From the NCBI GenBank assembly GCA_035649275.1, contig DASRJW010000078.1, forward strand, positions 1 to 57,800: a stretch of 57,800 nucleotides of DNA, given 5' to 3'. Source of the DNA: Candidatus Krumholzibacteriia bacterium (GTDB lineage: Bacteria; Krumholzibacteriota; Krumholzibacteriia; G020349025). Numbering within the stretch: the first letter of the stretch is position 1; each line of letters starts with the position of its first letter. The translations under genes and the position numbers were made by a program. Below are positions 16,844-24,898 of the stretch, piece after piece. The notes beneath the pieces were generated by a model. The model did no database searches and was not told the DNA's origin. It saw only the letters and a program-made list of their open reading frames with translations.

Positions 16844-17959
16844 ATGCTCGTTCTCGGCATCGAAACGTCCTGCGACGACACTGCGGCGGCGGTGCTCCGG
16901 GGTGACCGGGAGATCCTTTCCAACGTGGTGGCCACGCAGCTCACCCACAAGGAATACGGCGGCGTGGTGCCGGAGCTCGCCTCGCGCCAGCATTTGCAAC
17001 ACCTGCTCCCGGTACTGACCTCCGCCCTGGAGCGGGCCGGCGTGCAGCCAGCGCAGCTCGACGGCATCGCGGCGACCGCCGGCCCCGGCCTTCTCGGTTC
17101 GCTCCTGGTCGGGCTCTGCACGGCGGCGGCCTATGCCTACGGGCTGGAGAAACCCTTCGTCGGCGTGCACCACATCGAAGGCCACATCATGGCCAACTGG
17201 CTCGTCGAAGACATGCGCTTCCCCTGTGTGGTTCTCGTGATCTCCGGCGGACACACCCAGCTTTACTTCATGCCGCGGCTCGGCCGTTTCGAGGAGCTCG
17301 GCGCCACACGGGACGACGCCGCCGGCGAGGCCTTCGACAAGATCGGCAAGATGCTCGGCATCGCCTATCCCGCCGGACCAGTCTTCGAGACGCTGGCGCG
17401 GCGCGGCGATTCCCGTGCCGTGCCGTTCTCGCGCGCCCGGTTGAAGGAGGGCGAGTTCGACTTCAGCTTCAGCGGTCTCAAGACGGCGGCGCGGCTCCTG
17501 CTCGAGCGCGAAGGTTTCGCGCCGCGGACGACGGTGCAGCCGCTTTTCCGGGCCGAGGAGCGATTGCCCGAGGAGGAAAACGGGGCGCCGGGTCGAGCGC
17601 CGGGAGAGCGCACCGCGGCGGAGCTCGAAACGCTGCCGCAACGCGCCTTCGACATCCTGGCGAGCGCGCAGGAGGCGATCGCGGACATGCTGGCGGAGCG
17701 CACTGCGGCGGCGGTGCGCGCCACTTCGGTGCAGCACGTCTACCTGGCGGGTGGCGTCGCTGCCAACGGCCGCCTGCGGGAGCGCCTCGGCGAGGTTCTC
17801 GAGCCGCTCGGGGCAGCGCTCCACGTGCCGCCGCCGCGCCTGTGCACGGACAACGCCGCCATGATCGCCTGCGCCGGGTCCTTCCGCCTGCGGGCAGGGC
17901 AAGTTTCGGGGGCGGATCTCGATGCTTTTGCCCGCGGCCCGCTGGAGTCCTGGGCGTGA
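16844..17959 (+). CDS. tsaD: tRNA N6-threonylcarbamoyladenosine transferase TsaD
   Basis: TsaD transfers the threonylcarbamoyl group to A37 of ANN-decoding tRNAs, with TsaB and TsaE. Diagnostic segments are LGIETSCDDTAAAV at the N-terminus, the metal-binding HIEGH (H110, H114), VLVISGGHTQL, FDFSFSGLKTA and LAGGVAANGRLRERL with DNAAMIA near the end. The ATG before LVLGIETSCDD gives the normal start; the upstream in-frame ATG adds an improbable extension. The 371-residue chain is slightly longer than usual because of a charged insertion (about residues 225-265, RAEERLPEEENGAPGRAPGE) between the SFSGLK motif and the C-terminal lobe. Confidence 0.97.
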   Translation: MLVLGIETSCDDTAAAVLRGDREILSNVVATQLTHKEYGGVVPELASRQHLQHLLPVLTSALERAGVQPAQLDGIAATAGPGLLGSLLVGLCTAAAYAYGLEKPFVGVHHIEGHIMANWLVEDMRFPCVVLVISGGHTQLYFMPRLGRFEELGATRDDAAGEAFDKIGKMLGIAYPAGPVFETLARRGDSRAVPFSRARLKEGEFDFSFSGLKTAARLLLEREGFAPRTTVQPLFRAEERLPEEENGAPGRAPGERTAAELETLPQRAFDILASAQEAIADMLAERTAAAVRATSVQHVYLAGGVAANGRLRERLGEVLEPLGAALHVPPPRLCTDNAAMIACAGSFRLRAGQVSGADLDAFARGPLESWA

Positions 17960-18026
17960 GCTCGCCTGGCGTCGCTCGAGGCGGCGCCGGGTCGAATCAG
18001 TGCAGAAGAATTACGTCAAGTCACGC

Positions 18027-18494
18027 TCAGGCTTGATCCGACCAGGCCTCGATGGCGGCATGCACGAGCTCCGGACCGTAGACCGCGAGGGAGCGGTTGG
18101 GGCGCTGGGCGCCATCCTGCAGGGTCTCGACCGCACCCCAGGAACCGCGGGTGAACTTGTACTCCAGGAGCGTGCCCTCGGGGACCTGCAGCTCACCCAC
18201 GTAGAGGTCGGGAGCCTCGCGCCGGAGTGGGAATCCGACTCCTTCCCAGGCGCCGAGGGCAGCATGGTTGCCACAGACGTAGACATTCGAGTGCAGCGGC
18301 GTGTTCTCGGGAACACGCACATGCCAGCGCACGCGGAGCAGGTGCTTGGGCCGCTTCGACGCACCGTTCCCACCCCGTGGACCAGCGGCGGCGACGCCTT
18401 CTTCGGCATGTAGGGCCACCTTGGGTTTCGAGGTCGCCACGCAGTAGGTGACCCAGGCGAGACAACCGAGGGCGATGTAAGTGAGTGGCCTCAT
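18027..18494 (-). CDS. Membrane-anchored or exported single-CBM20 starch/glycogen-binding protein
   Basis: A 155-residue protein with an N-terminal hydrophobic segment (TYIALGCLAWVTYCVATS) and one carbohydrate-binding domain of the CBM20 type. VRVPENTPLHSNVYVCGNHA, then LGAWEG, then LEYKFTRGSWGAVE and NRSLAVYG correspond to the conserved strands and tryptophans of starch-binding domains. The start is supported by GGAGG five bases upstream. No glycoside hydrolase is attached, which is unusual; stand-alone CBM20 proteins may tether or sense glycogen. It converges with tsaD and diverges from the hydrolase gene. Confidence 0.75.
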   Translation of the reverse strand: MRPLTYIALGCLAWVTYCVATSKPKVALHAEEGVAAAGPRGGNGASKRPKHLLRVRWHVRVPENTPLHSNVYVCGNHAALGAWEGVGFPLRREAPDLYVGELQVPEGTLLEYKFTRGSWGAVETLQDGAQRPNRSLAVYGPELVHAAIEAWSDQA

Positions 18495-18684
18495 CCCATC
18501 CTCCCGCGCTGCGACGCTCCCAGCGCCAGCGCGCCTCCCGCGCGCAAGGTAGCGCTTTCCCCGCCGCGCCGACAAGGATGAGTTCATCCACGGCAGCACC
18601 GGGACGGCCCCAGCGTCGCCGGCGCAACTTCGCCGAGAACAATGGATTACAGCGCCGTTCCGGGCTGCGCTGCGTCCTGCACTG

Positions 18685-18693
18685 TGCTAGCCT
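18685..18693 (+). promoter_or_regulatory. Extended -10 promoter of the alpha/beta hydrolase gene
   Basis: TGCTAGCCT fits TGnTAnnnT and lies 44 bases before the GTG start preferred for the hydrolase. If it is used, the ATG at 18642 cannot be the start, since it would lie upstream of transcription. Confidence 0.45.
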
Positions 18694-18737
18694 GCGCCGA
18701 GGTTTCGCCCTGCATACTGCGTCCTTCGGAGGGTGTC

Positions 18738-20489
18738 GTGTCGCTTCGCCGCGGATTCGCCATCACGATCGTGCTGGGGTTGGGGATGGGCGGCAGCCTC
18801 TACGGCAGCGCCGCCCGGTCCTCTCCAGCTGGCTGTTGGCTCGGCACGATGGGAGAAGGCGGTGAGCGACGACGCGTTGTGTTGGAGCTCGAGAGCGGCG
18901 CGGCCCATGCATGGAGCGCGCGCTTCCACCGTCTGAGCCGGAACGTGAGTTCGGACACCGTCTCGGCCACCGTGAGCGACATGGACCTCGCCTTCGGCAA
19001 CGATCAATTTCACTTCAAAGGTCGCTTCTCGGAGGATGGTGCGAGCATCACGGGACAGATCGAGCGCGAGGGCAAGACGTCCGCAGTGCTTCTCGCGCGC
19101 CCGGCGGACGACGGCGCCACGGGCAGGGCGCTCGTGGGTGACTGGGGCGGCTCGCTGCTGCAGAACGGCGTGCCGGTGCTCCGCCTCGTGGTGAAGATCC
19201 GCACCGCTCCTTGCGGTCAGATCAACGCCACCATGGACAGCCCCGACCAAGGCGCCACCGATTTGCCCGTCACCAGCTTGCAGGCTACGGCGGATTCGTT
19301 GCATCTCCAAATGACCTATCTCGGCGGGGCGTATGGTGCGGCCGTGGACGCGGCGCACACCAAGCTCTCCGGCCAATGGACGCAAGCGGGCATGGTGTCC
19401 CAGCTGGATCTCTCGCGCGGCGACTCGGTGGCGGTGCGCCGACGGCCGCAAGATCCTCAGAAGCCGTACCCCTATCGCGAGGAAGAAGTCTCCTACGTGA
19501 GCACTGCGCAGGGCGTGAAGATCGCCGGCACCTTGACGCTCCCGCCGGGACCGGGTCCCTTCCCCGCGGTGCTCCTCCTCTCCGGCTCGGGGGCGCAGGA
19601 TCGCGACGAAGCGCTCATGGGCCACAAACCCTTCCTGGTCATCGCCGACCACTTGACCCGGAAGGGGATCGCGGTGCTGCGCGTCGACGATCGGGGGGTC
19701 GGTGGCTCGACGGGACGTCTCTTCGATGCGGACTTGGAGGACAACGCCACCGACGCCCTGGCGGGGGTGAAGTTCCTCCTCTCGCGCCCAGACGTTGCAC
19801 CGAAGAAGGTCGGCCTCGTCGGCCACAGCGAGGGCGGCTGGGTGGCGCCCATCGCGGCGGCACGCTCCCGCGACGTGGCCTTCATCGTCATGCTGGCCGG
19901 TCCGGCGGTGAACGGCGAGGAGCTGCTCTACGCCCAGGAAGCTGCCCTCTCCCGCGCCCGCGGCGTGAGCGAGAGCATGATCGAGGCGAGCCGCAGGATC
20001 TCGCAGCGGATGTACGGCATTCTCAAGAGCGAGCCGGACGATTCCACGGCGCAACGACTGCTGCGGGCCGAGATCACCAAGGCGGAGGCGGAGCTGGCAA
20101 GTGCGCAACAGAACGCCGTCGATAGCGTCGTCTCTCGCACCTGGACGAACCAGGCGACGAATCAGCTGCAACTGCTCACCACCCGCTGGTTCCGCCAACT
20201 CCTGGTCCACGATCCAGCGCCGGAGCTGAAGAAGGTGCGCGTTCCGGTGCTGGCGCTCTACGGCGAGAGGGACCTGCAGGTACCCCCGGCGCAGAGCGCC
20301 CTGGTGCTCGAGAAGCTGCTCCGCGGCAGTAAAACCAAGGACTACACCGTGGAAGTCCTGCCCGGTTTGAACCATCTCTTCCAGCATGCCACCAGCGGAC
20401 AGATCGACGAATACGTCCGCAGCGAGGAAACGTTCGCCCCCGAGGCCCTGGAGAAGATCTCCACCTGGATCGTGGAGCGCACACGCTAG
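18738..20489 (+). CDS. Exported alpha/beta hydrolase (dipeptidyl-peptidase/esterase-like)
   Basis: A 583-residue protein from the GTG preceded by GGAGGG four bases upstream; this gives a good signal peptide (RRGFAITIVLGLGMGGSLYG). A longer frame from the ATG at 18642 starts with cysteine-rich sequence and would predate the putative promoter. Residues about 30-240 form a beta-rich N-terminal domain without an assigned family. The C-terminal half is an alpha/beta hydrolase: LLLSGSGAQDRDE (oxyanion region), VLRVDDRGVGGSTG, nucleophile elbow GHSEG (S364), acid region LALYGERDLQVPP and the histidine in LPGLNHLFQ. Peptidase or esterase activity is likely. An M20 amidohydrolase follows after 67 bases. 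Confidence 0.85.
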   Translation: MSLRRGFAITIVLGLGMGGSLYGSAARSSPAGCWLGTMGEGGERRRVVLELESGAAHAWSARFHRLSRNVSSDTVSATVSDMDLAFGNDQFHFKGRFSEDGASITGQIEREGKTSAVLLARPADDGATGRALVGDWGGSLLQNGVPVLRLVVKIRTAPCGQINATMDSPDQGATDLPVTSLQATADSLHLQMTYLGGAYGAAVDAAHTKLSGQWTQAGMVSQLDLSRGDSVAVRRRPQDPQKPYPYREEEVSYVSTAQGVKIAGTLTLPPGPGPFPAVLLLSGSGAQDRDEALMGHKPFLVIADHLTRKGIAVLRVDDRGVGGSTGRLFDADLEDNATDALAGVKFLLSRPDVAPKKVGLVGHSEGGWVAPIAAARSRDVAFIVMLAGPAVNGEELLYAQEAALSRARGVSESMIEASRRISQRMYGILKSEPDDSTAQRLLRAEITKAEAELASAQQNAVDSVVSRTWTNQATNQLQLLTTRWFRQLLVHDPAPELKKVRVPVLALYGERDLQVPPAQSALVLEKLLRGSKTKDYTVEVLPGLNHLFQHATSGQIDEYVRSEETFAPEALEKISTWIVERTR

Positions 20490-20556
20490 GAAGAAGGCAG
20501 TCCGCCCGCATCGCGTCGGACCGCCGGTCCGGCAGGGGATTGGAGAAGGAGAGCCC

Positions 20557-22032
20557 ATGCAGGTACGAGCGCAAGGAGCAGCGAACATCTTGGGGTTCGT
20601 CGTGGGTCTCGGCCTGCTGGCGGCGCCATGGACGCGGGCCATGGCGGGGAAGACGATGCCTCCCTACGCCGTCGCCGACCGCTGGATCGAAACGCAAGCG
20701 GAGACGTTGCGCGCCGTCAATCACCGCATCTGGGCGCATCCGGAAGTGGGTCTGCAGGAGCGACGCTCGTCGGCCGAGCTCCGCGCTTGGCTCGAGCGGG
20801 AAGGTTTCCAGGTGCAGACAGGTGTCGCTGGGATGCCCACCGCGTTCGTCGCCAGCGCCGGCAAGGGGCACCCCATCGTCGGCATCCTGGCGGAATACGA
20901 TGCCCTTCCCGGGGTGAGCCAGGCGGCCGAGCCCGAGCGCAAGCCGCGGCCGCAGAATCCGGAGCTCGATGCCGGTCACGCTTGCGGCCACTCGGTGTTC
21001 GGCACCGCGAGCACGGCAGCGGCCATCGCGGTGTGGAAGGGCATGCAAGGCGGGCCTGCCGGGACCATCCGTCTCTACGGCACGCCGGCCGAGGAAACCG
21101 GCATCGGCAAGCTGTACATGGCGCGGGCCGGCCTCTTCGACGACTTGGACGCGGCCCTGCACTGGCACGTCTACAGCACGACCCGGGTCGCCTACAACAG
21201 CACCAAGGCCGTCGTTTCCGCGAAGTATCGCTTCCATGGCACGAGCGCCCACGCCAGCATGTCGCCCTCCCAGGGCCGCAGCGCCCTGGATGCGGTGGAG
21301 CTCATGGACGTGGGCGCCAACTTTTGGCGTGAACATCTGAAAGAGGATGCGCGCGTCCACTACGTGATCACCGATGGTGGCGGTCAGCCCAATGTCGTGC
21401 CGGCCACGGCGGAGGTGTGGTACTACCTGCGGGCTGACTCGCACCAGGACGTAGAACGCATGCTGGAGCGGCTGCGTCAGATCGCCGAGGGCGCCGGGAA
21501 GATGACGGGCACGACCTTCACCGAGCAGATGGACAGCGATCTCTTCGAGATCCTCCCCAACCGGCCGCTGAGCGAGGTCCTGCAGCGGCACCTGGAGCGC
21601 GTCGGGGCGCCGCAGTTCGACGCCGCCGAGCGCGACTTCGCCCGCCGCACCCAGACGGATCTGGTGGATCCACCGGCGGCGCCGCTCTTCGAGAGCATCG
21701 AGCCCTTGCCAGCGGCGCCCTTCCGCCACCCAGCCTCGACGGATGTCGGCAACGTCAGCTGGCGGGTGCCGACGGCGGGGATCAACGTCGCCTGCTACAC
21801 GAACGGCGCGCCGGGTCACAGCTGGCAGATCGCCGCCTGCACAGGCATGTCCATCGGGGAAAAAGGCATGCTGGTTGCGGCGCACACGCTCGCAGGGGCC
21901 ACGCTGGAGCTGATGAGCGACAAGAAGCTCCTCGACGCCGCGCGACAGGATTTCGAGGCGGCCCGGAAGGCTCGAGGCGAGCCGCACTCCGTGCTGCCCG
22001 CCGGCCAGAAGGTTCCGGCGTCGATCCGCTGA
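20557..22032 (+). CDS. M20 family amidohydrolase (AbgB/aminobenzoyl-glutamate-utilisation-like)
   Basis: A 491-residue zinc hydrolase preceded by AAGGAG at ideal distance. It opens with a signal-like segment (ILGFVVGLGLLAAPWTRAMA), so it is probably exported. M20 hallmarks are HRIWAHPEVGLQE, AEYDALPG, the metal-binding GHACGHS, and GTPAEETGIGK containing the catalytic EE. The dimerisation insert carries HGTSAHASMSPSQGRSALDAV. Strong similarity to AbgB-type proteins suggests hydrolysis of an N-acyl or aminoacyl amide. It follows the exported alpha/beta hydrolase by 67 bases and is probably cotranscribed; a SelW-like gene lies 65 bases downstream. Confidence 0.92.
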   Translation: MQVRAQGAANILGFVVGLGLLAAPWTRAMAGKTMPPYAVADRWIETQAETLRAVNHRIWAHPEVGLQERRSSAELRAWLEREGFQVQTGVAGMPTAFVASAGKGHPIVGILAEYDALPGVSQAAEPERKPRPQNPELDAGHACGHSVFGTASTAAAIAVWKGMQGGPAGTIRLYGTPAEETGIGKLYMARAGLFDDLDAALHWHVYSTTRVAYNSTKAVVSAKYRFHGTSAHASMSPSQGRSALDAVELMDVGANFWREHLKEDARVHYVITDGGGQPNVVPATAEVWYYLRADSHQDVERMLERLRQIAEGAGKMTGTTFTEQMDSDLFEILPNRPLSEVLQRHLERVGAPQFDAAERDFARRTQTDLVDPPAAPLFESIEPLPAAPFRHPASTDVGNVSWRVPTAGINVACYTNGAPGHSWQIAACTGMSIGEKGMLVAAHTLAGATLELMSDKKLLDAARQDFEAARKARGEPHSVLPAGQKVPASIR

Positions 22033-22097
22033 ACGGTTCGAGGTCCCAGGCGCTCGAAGCCTGCAGAGGATCATGCCCCGCGCTCGAGGAGGTCGCC

Positions 22098-22340
22098 ATG
22101 AGTCGCATCACGGTTCGCTACTGCGTGTTCTGACTCTCGGGGCTGCACGCCGTCCGTGTGGCGGCAAAGCTCCGTCGCGAATTGCGGACAGAGGTCGAGA
22201 TGGTGCGGGGCCACTACGGCGAGTTCAGGATCCTGGTGGACGGGGAAATCGTCATCGACGCGGGCGCCAAGGCGGTACTGGGTGTGCTGCCTTCGGGGAA
22301 GAAAGTGGTCGAAGCCGTGCGGGCGCGACTGGCGGGCTGA
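22098..22340 (+). CDS. SelW-like (Rdx family) selenoprotein with in-frame UGA
   Basis: Reading through the TGA at 22131-22133 gives an 80-residue protein with the redox motif C9-V-F-U12 directly after the first beta strand (SRITVRYCVFU), exactly where SelW/SelT/SelH/Rdx proteins carry CxxU or CxxC. The rest keeps the family pattern: helix AVRVAAKLRRELRTEVEMV, then GHYGEFRILVDGEIVID, then a final helix VVEAVRARLAG. A perfect AGGAGGT lies four bases before the ATG, so ribosomes are placed to translate the 11 codons before UGA. A SECIS-like hairpin follows 8 bases after the UGA. Conventional gene callers would start at 22158 and lose the active site. A nonsense-mutated Cys gene is the alternative. 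Function: probably a thiol or selenol oxidoreductase. Confidence 0.82.
22142..22162 (+). promoter_or_regulatory. Bacterial SECIS-like hairpin of the SelW-like gene
   Basis: GCTGCACG (22142-22149) pairs with CGTGTGGC (22155-22162), 8 bp including two G-U wobbles, with loop CCGTC. Exactly 16 bases separate the UGA from the loop, within the 16-37 range used for bacterial SECIS models. The loop contains GU, as in the E. coli fdhF element. A SelB-type elongation factor would bind it. Confidence 0.65.
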
Positions 22341-22356
22341 GGTCGTTCTTGCTGCG

Positions 22357-22623
22357 TCAGGAAGATCCGAGCTGTGCGGCGGGGATCCCTTCCTCCACCA
22401 GCATGATCGGGATGCCGTCGTCGATGCGGTAGATCGTCTTGCCGTCGGTGGTGATGAGACCTTCCTCGAGCGGTGCCTCGACCTTGTTGCCTCCCACGTT
22501 CTGTAGCTGGCCCTGAGCGATGCGGGCGTTCAATTGCGCCAGCTTCGCCTCGGAGAGCAGCTCCAGGGGCTGTTTCGTCGCCGGGCAGACGAGGATTTCG
22601 AGAAGATCCTTGTGAATCGGCAT
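22357..22623 (-). CDS. Trm112/YcaR family protein
   Basis: An 88-residue protein of the Trm112 family, which in other organisms activates methyltransferases. It has the family opening DLLEILVCPATKQPLEL, a linker helix (LAQLNARIAQGQLQN), and the closing strand-turn TIYRIDDGIPIMLVEE. Only one cysteine of the usual zinc-ribbon CxxC remains (CPAT), as in many bacterial homologues. The ATG of MPIHKDLLEI gives the normal length. It converges with the SelW-like gene, leaving only 16 bases between them. Confidence 0.85.
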   Translation of the reverse strand: MPIHKDLLEILVCPATKQPLELLSEAKLAQLNARIAQGQLQNVGGNKVEAPLEEGLITTDGKTIYRIDDGIPIMLVEEGIPAAQLGSS

Positions 22624-22652
22624 GGCGTTCTCCGCGTTTGTGTCCGAGCCGC

Positions 22653-22661
22653 AGTGTAACA
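22653..22661 (-). promoter_or_regulatory. Extended -10 promoter of the Trm112-like gene
   Basis: On the minus strand the sequence reads TGTTACACT, matching TGnTAnnnT, 29 bases before the Trm112-like start codon. Confidence 0.5.
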
Positions 22662-22778
22662 AGTGCCGCCCGTAGGCGCCAGGGACCAGGGAGGGGCGGC
22701 GTGCTGCAGCGGCACGCCCCTCGCGCTCCAGGCGCACGCAACCGCTTCCGTTCTTGCCCGGGCTTCGTCACCTTGGGG

Positions 22779-23636
22779 TCAGGGCGGATCGACGCCCTCG
22801 TAGAGGGCGGAGTAGTCCGCCTCGGCGTGGCCGCGATCCAGGGCTCGCAGCAGGATGCGCTCGAGCCCGTCGACGCTGGCGGTCTCGAGCCCCAGCCTGC
22901 GGCCTTCTTCGAGGACGAGCCGCACGTCTTTCAGCATCTGGCGTGTCGAGAAGTTGGGCGCCCCGAACTCCCGGTCCAGCATTCGCTGCAGCTTCTTGTC
23001 GAAGGTGGGGGCGTAGAGCGCGCTCTGGCGCAGGATGCGCATGAACAGCTCCACCTCGAGTCCCGACCGCCGGACGAGGCCGAGGCTGAAGGAAAAGGCG
23101 CCGGTGAGCGCGGCGATGAGCTGGTTCAGCGCCAGCTTGAGCGCAGCGGCCTGGCCCACGTCACCGGCGAGCACGGGCTCGCCGAAGCAGGCGAAGAGAT
23201 CGCGCCAGCGGGCGAACTGCGCCGCGGTGGCCCCGACCATGACCTGGAGCGTCCCCGCTGCGGCCTGTGGAATGCTTCCGAGGACCGGCGCCTCGAAATA
23301 CTCGCCCCCGCGCTGGGCCACTGCCGCCGCCAGACGCCGGCTCTCGGCCGGCCCGATCGTCCCCATCTGGATCACCGTCGCGCCATGCAATGCCTTCGCC
23401 GCCTCGCCGGTGAGTAGAGCGCTTTCGATGGCAGGAGCATCCTGGAGCATGAGGATGGTGCATTCGCTCTGCTGCATGGCCGCGGTGGGCGTGGCCGCGG
23501 TCAGGACACCGGAGGTCCGCAACGCTTCGGCCTTCGACGCGGTGCGATTCCAGGCCACGACCTCGTGCCCGGCTGCCGCGAGTCGTGCGGCCATGGGGCT
23601 GCCGAGGAGTCCGGTTCCGAGCCAGGCGACGCGCAC
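22779..23636 (-). CDS. NAD(P)-dependent beta-hydroxyacid dehydrogenase family oxidoreductase
   Basis: A 285-residue member of the 3-hydroxyisobutyrate dehydrogenase/GLYR1 family. The N-terminal Rossmann fold has VAWLGTGLLGSPMAARL, with WNRT after the second strand, suggesting NADPH preference. The substrate-binding strand reads IQMGTIGPAESRRLA, with GEYFEAPVLGS following. The catalytic lysine is in AAALKLALNQLIA. The C-terminal domain is all helical (FSLGLVRRSGLEVELFMRIL). The usual substrate is a short beta-hydroxyacid or semialdehyde; the exact one cannot be told. It is 155 bases upstream of the Trm112-like gene. Confidence 0.9.
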   Translation of the reverse strand: MRVAWLGTGLLGSPMAARLAAAGHEVVAWNRTASKAEALRTSGVLTAATPTAAMQQSECTILMLQDAPAIESALLTGEAAKALHGATVIQMGTIGPAESRRLAAAVAQRGGEYFEAPVLGSIPQAAAGTLQVMVGATAAQFARWRDLFACFGEPVLAGDVGQAAALKLALNQLIAALTGAFSFSLGLVRRSGLEVELFMRILRQSALYAPTFDKKLQRMLDREFGAPNFSTRQMLKDVRLVLEEGRRLGLETASVDGLERILLRALDRGHAEADYSALYEGVDPP

Positions 23637-23756
23637 GTGATTCCATCCCGGGAAAGCGGATCAGCCGACGTCGGCAGTGTCCAAGGGCAACTCGAGCTGC
23701 AGCGAGAAGCGCCAGCGACACAAGATCTCGGCAGCGCGGATAGTACCCAGGCCATC

Positions 23757-24275
23757 CTACGCGTGCGCCGGTGTACCCCGCAGGATCTTGAGCGTGGTGA
23801 CGATCTGTCCCACGTGTCGCGTGCAGTGCTCCGCTCCGTGGTAGAGCAACCCCAGCACCGTGGTGGGGAGCTGTGCCTTGCCGACGCGGCGGTCGTCCAT
23901 CAGTGTGGCTGCGTCGGTACGGCGGAGCTGCTGCAGAGCCGCCCCGATGGCCTGCGACACCCGTTCCATCAGGAGGTCGCCATCGAGGCTCGAATCGCCG
24001 CGCTCCAGCGTCAGGGCTTCTTTCTGCGCCGCCGACAGGGTTTCTCCCCGCGCGTAGGTGTAGAGCCGGTCGAGAGCCCCGGCCAGATGGAGAACGTGGA
24101 AGCCCACGGAAGCGGCCCCGCCGGGGCGTACCCACAGCAGTTCGCGCGGGAGATTCGCCAGCAAGGATTCCAGATCCTGTCGCGCTTGCAGCAACGCCTG
24201 GGCGAAGGGCAGGAGCGCATCGGGCACACCGTCCACGGGGCCGCTCAGCCAGAATTCCTTCGTTTCGGGCGCCAT
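23757..24275 (-). CDS. DinB/YfiT-like putative metal-dependent protein
   Basis: A 172-residue four-helix protein of the DinB superfamily. The metal-binding histidine triad is visible: one in GFHVLHLAGALDRL and two in YHGAEHCTRHVGQI. Helix one is ALLPFAQALLQARQDLESLL. Family members include thiol-dependent transferases (bacillithiol or mycothiol S-transferases) and DNA-damage-inducible proteins of unknown action. The longer frame upstream runs into the GNAT gene and is not real. It follows the GNAT gene by 52 bases and may be part of that transcript. Confidence 0.85.
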   Translation of the reverse strand: MAPETKEFWLSGPVDGVPDALLPFAQALLQARQDLESLLANLPRELLWVRPGGAASVGFHVLHLAGALDRLYTYARGETLSAAQKEALTLERGDSSLDGDLLMERVSQAIGAALQQLRRTDAATLMDDRRVGKAQLPTTVLGLLYHGAEHCTRHVGQIVTTLKILRGTPAHA

Positions 24276-24327
24276 GGTCTCCTCCGTCCCCACTCCGGTT
24301 CGAAAAGGCCCAGGTGTCGCGCCGAGA

Positions 24328-24897
24328 CTACGACGGTCGCGCTCCCGGATCCAGTGCCGTCGGAGAACGCGGCACTTCGTACCGGAGTGTGCCTTCCTCC
24401 ACACCAGGACCGACAGGGCGGAAGCCACACTTCTCCAGCACGCGGATCGAGGCGACGAGCTCGGGAAGGGTATGTGCTCGCACCATGTGCACCTCTGGGT
24501 GTGCGAACGCCCAGGCGAGGAGAGCGCGCACGGCTTCGGGGGCGTAACCCTGGCGCTGGTGACTCGCCAGCACCGAATAGCCGATCTCCACCTGGCCGTC
24601 CGCGGTCGGGTCACCCTGGAAGCCACCGTTGCCGACGGCGATGCGATGGCCCTCCGGTAGCACGCGGAGGAAGTACCAGTTGCCCCAGCCGGTGCCGTCC
24701 GGATGGGCCTGGTGGAAGCGCAGCGACCAGCGCATCGAGTTGTCGTCGTTGAGCGGCGGCGGCCACTCCGGAGCGACGGTGGCACCGAGAAGCGTGGAGA
24801 AGCGCGAGCGGTCTTCGATCTCCGCCCGCGACAGGGCGACGTTGCCAGCCACCAAGAGCAGCCGATGCGTGCGGATCTCCAATGCCGTCGCCGTCAT
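24328..24897 (-). CDS. GNAT family N-acetyltransferase
   Basis: A 189-residue acetyltransferase of the RimJ/RimL-like branch. It opens with EIRTHRLLLVAG, carries VEIGYSVLASHQRQGYAPEA with the acetyl-CoA pyrophosphate-binding QRQGYA, and ends with ASIRVLEKCGFRPVG, the common GNAT beta-bulge/helix signature. The acceptor cannot be predicted. Its ATG lies one base after the stop of the dioxygenase-like gene, so it is the last member of a five-gene run starting at ridA. Confidence 0.88.
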   Translation of the reverse strand: MTATALEIRTHRLLLVAGNVALSRAEIEDRSRFSTLLGATVAPEWPPPLNDDNSMRWSLRFHQAHPDGTGWGNWYFLRVLPEGHRIAVGNGGFQGDPTADGQVEIGYSVLASHQRQGYAPEAVRALLAWAFAHPEVHMVRAHTLPELVASIRVLEKCGFRPVGPGVEEGTLRYEVPRSPTALDPGARPS

Positions 24898-24898
24898 T

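Noticed and set aside
18642-18738. ATG at 18642 as the start of the alpha/beta hydrolase
   Set aside because: It lies upstream of the putative promoter, and the GTG at 18738 has a ribosome-binding site and exposes the signal peptide.
22158-22340. 60-codon ORF as an independent gene
   Set aside because: It lacks the active-site half and a ribosome-binding site; reading through the TGA from the well-placed ATG at 22098 explains it better.
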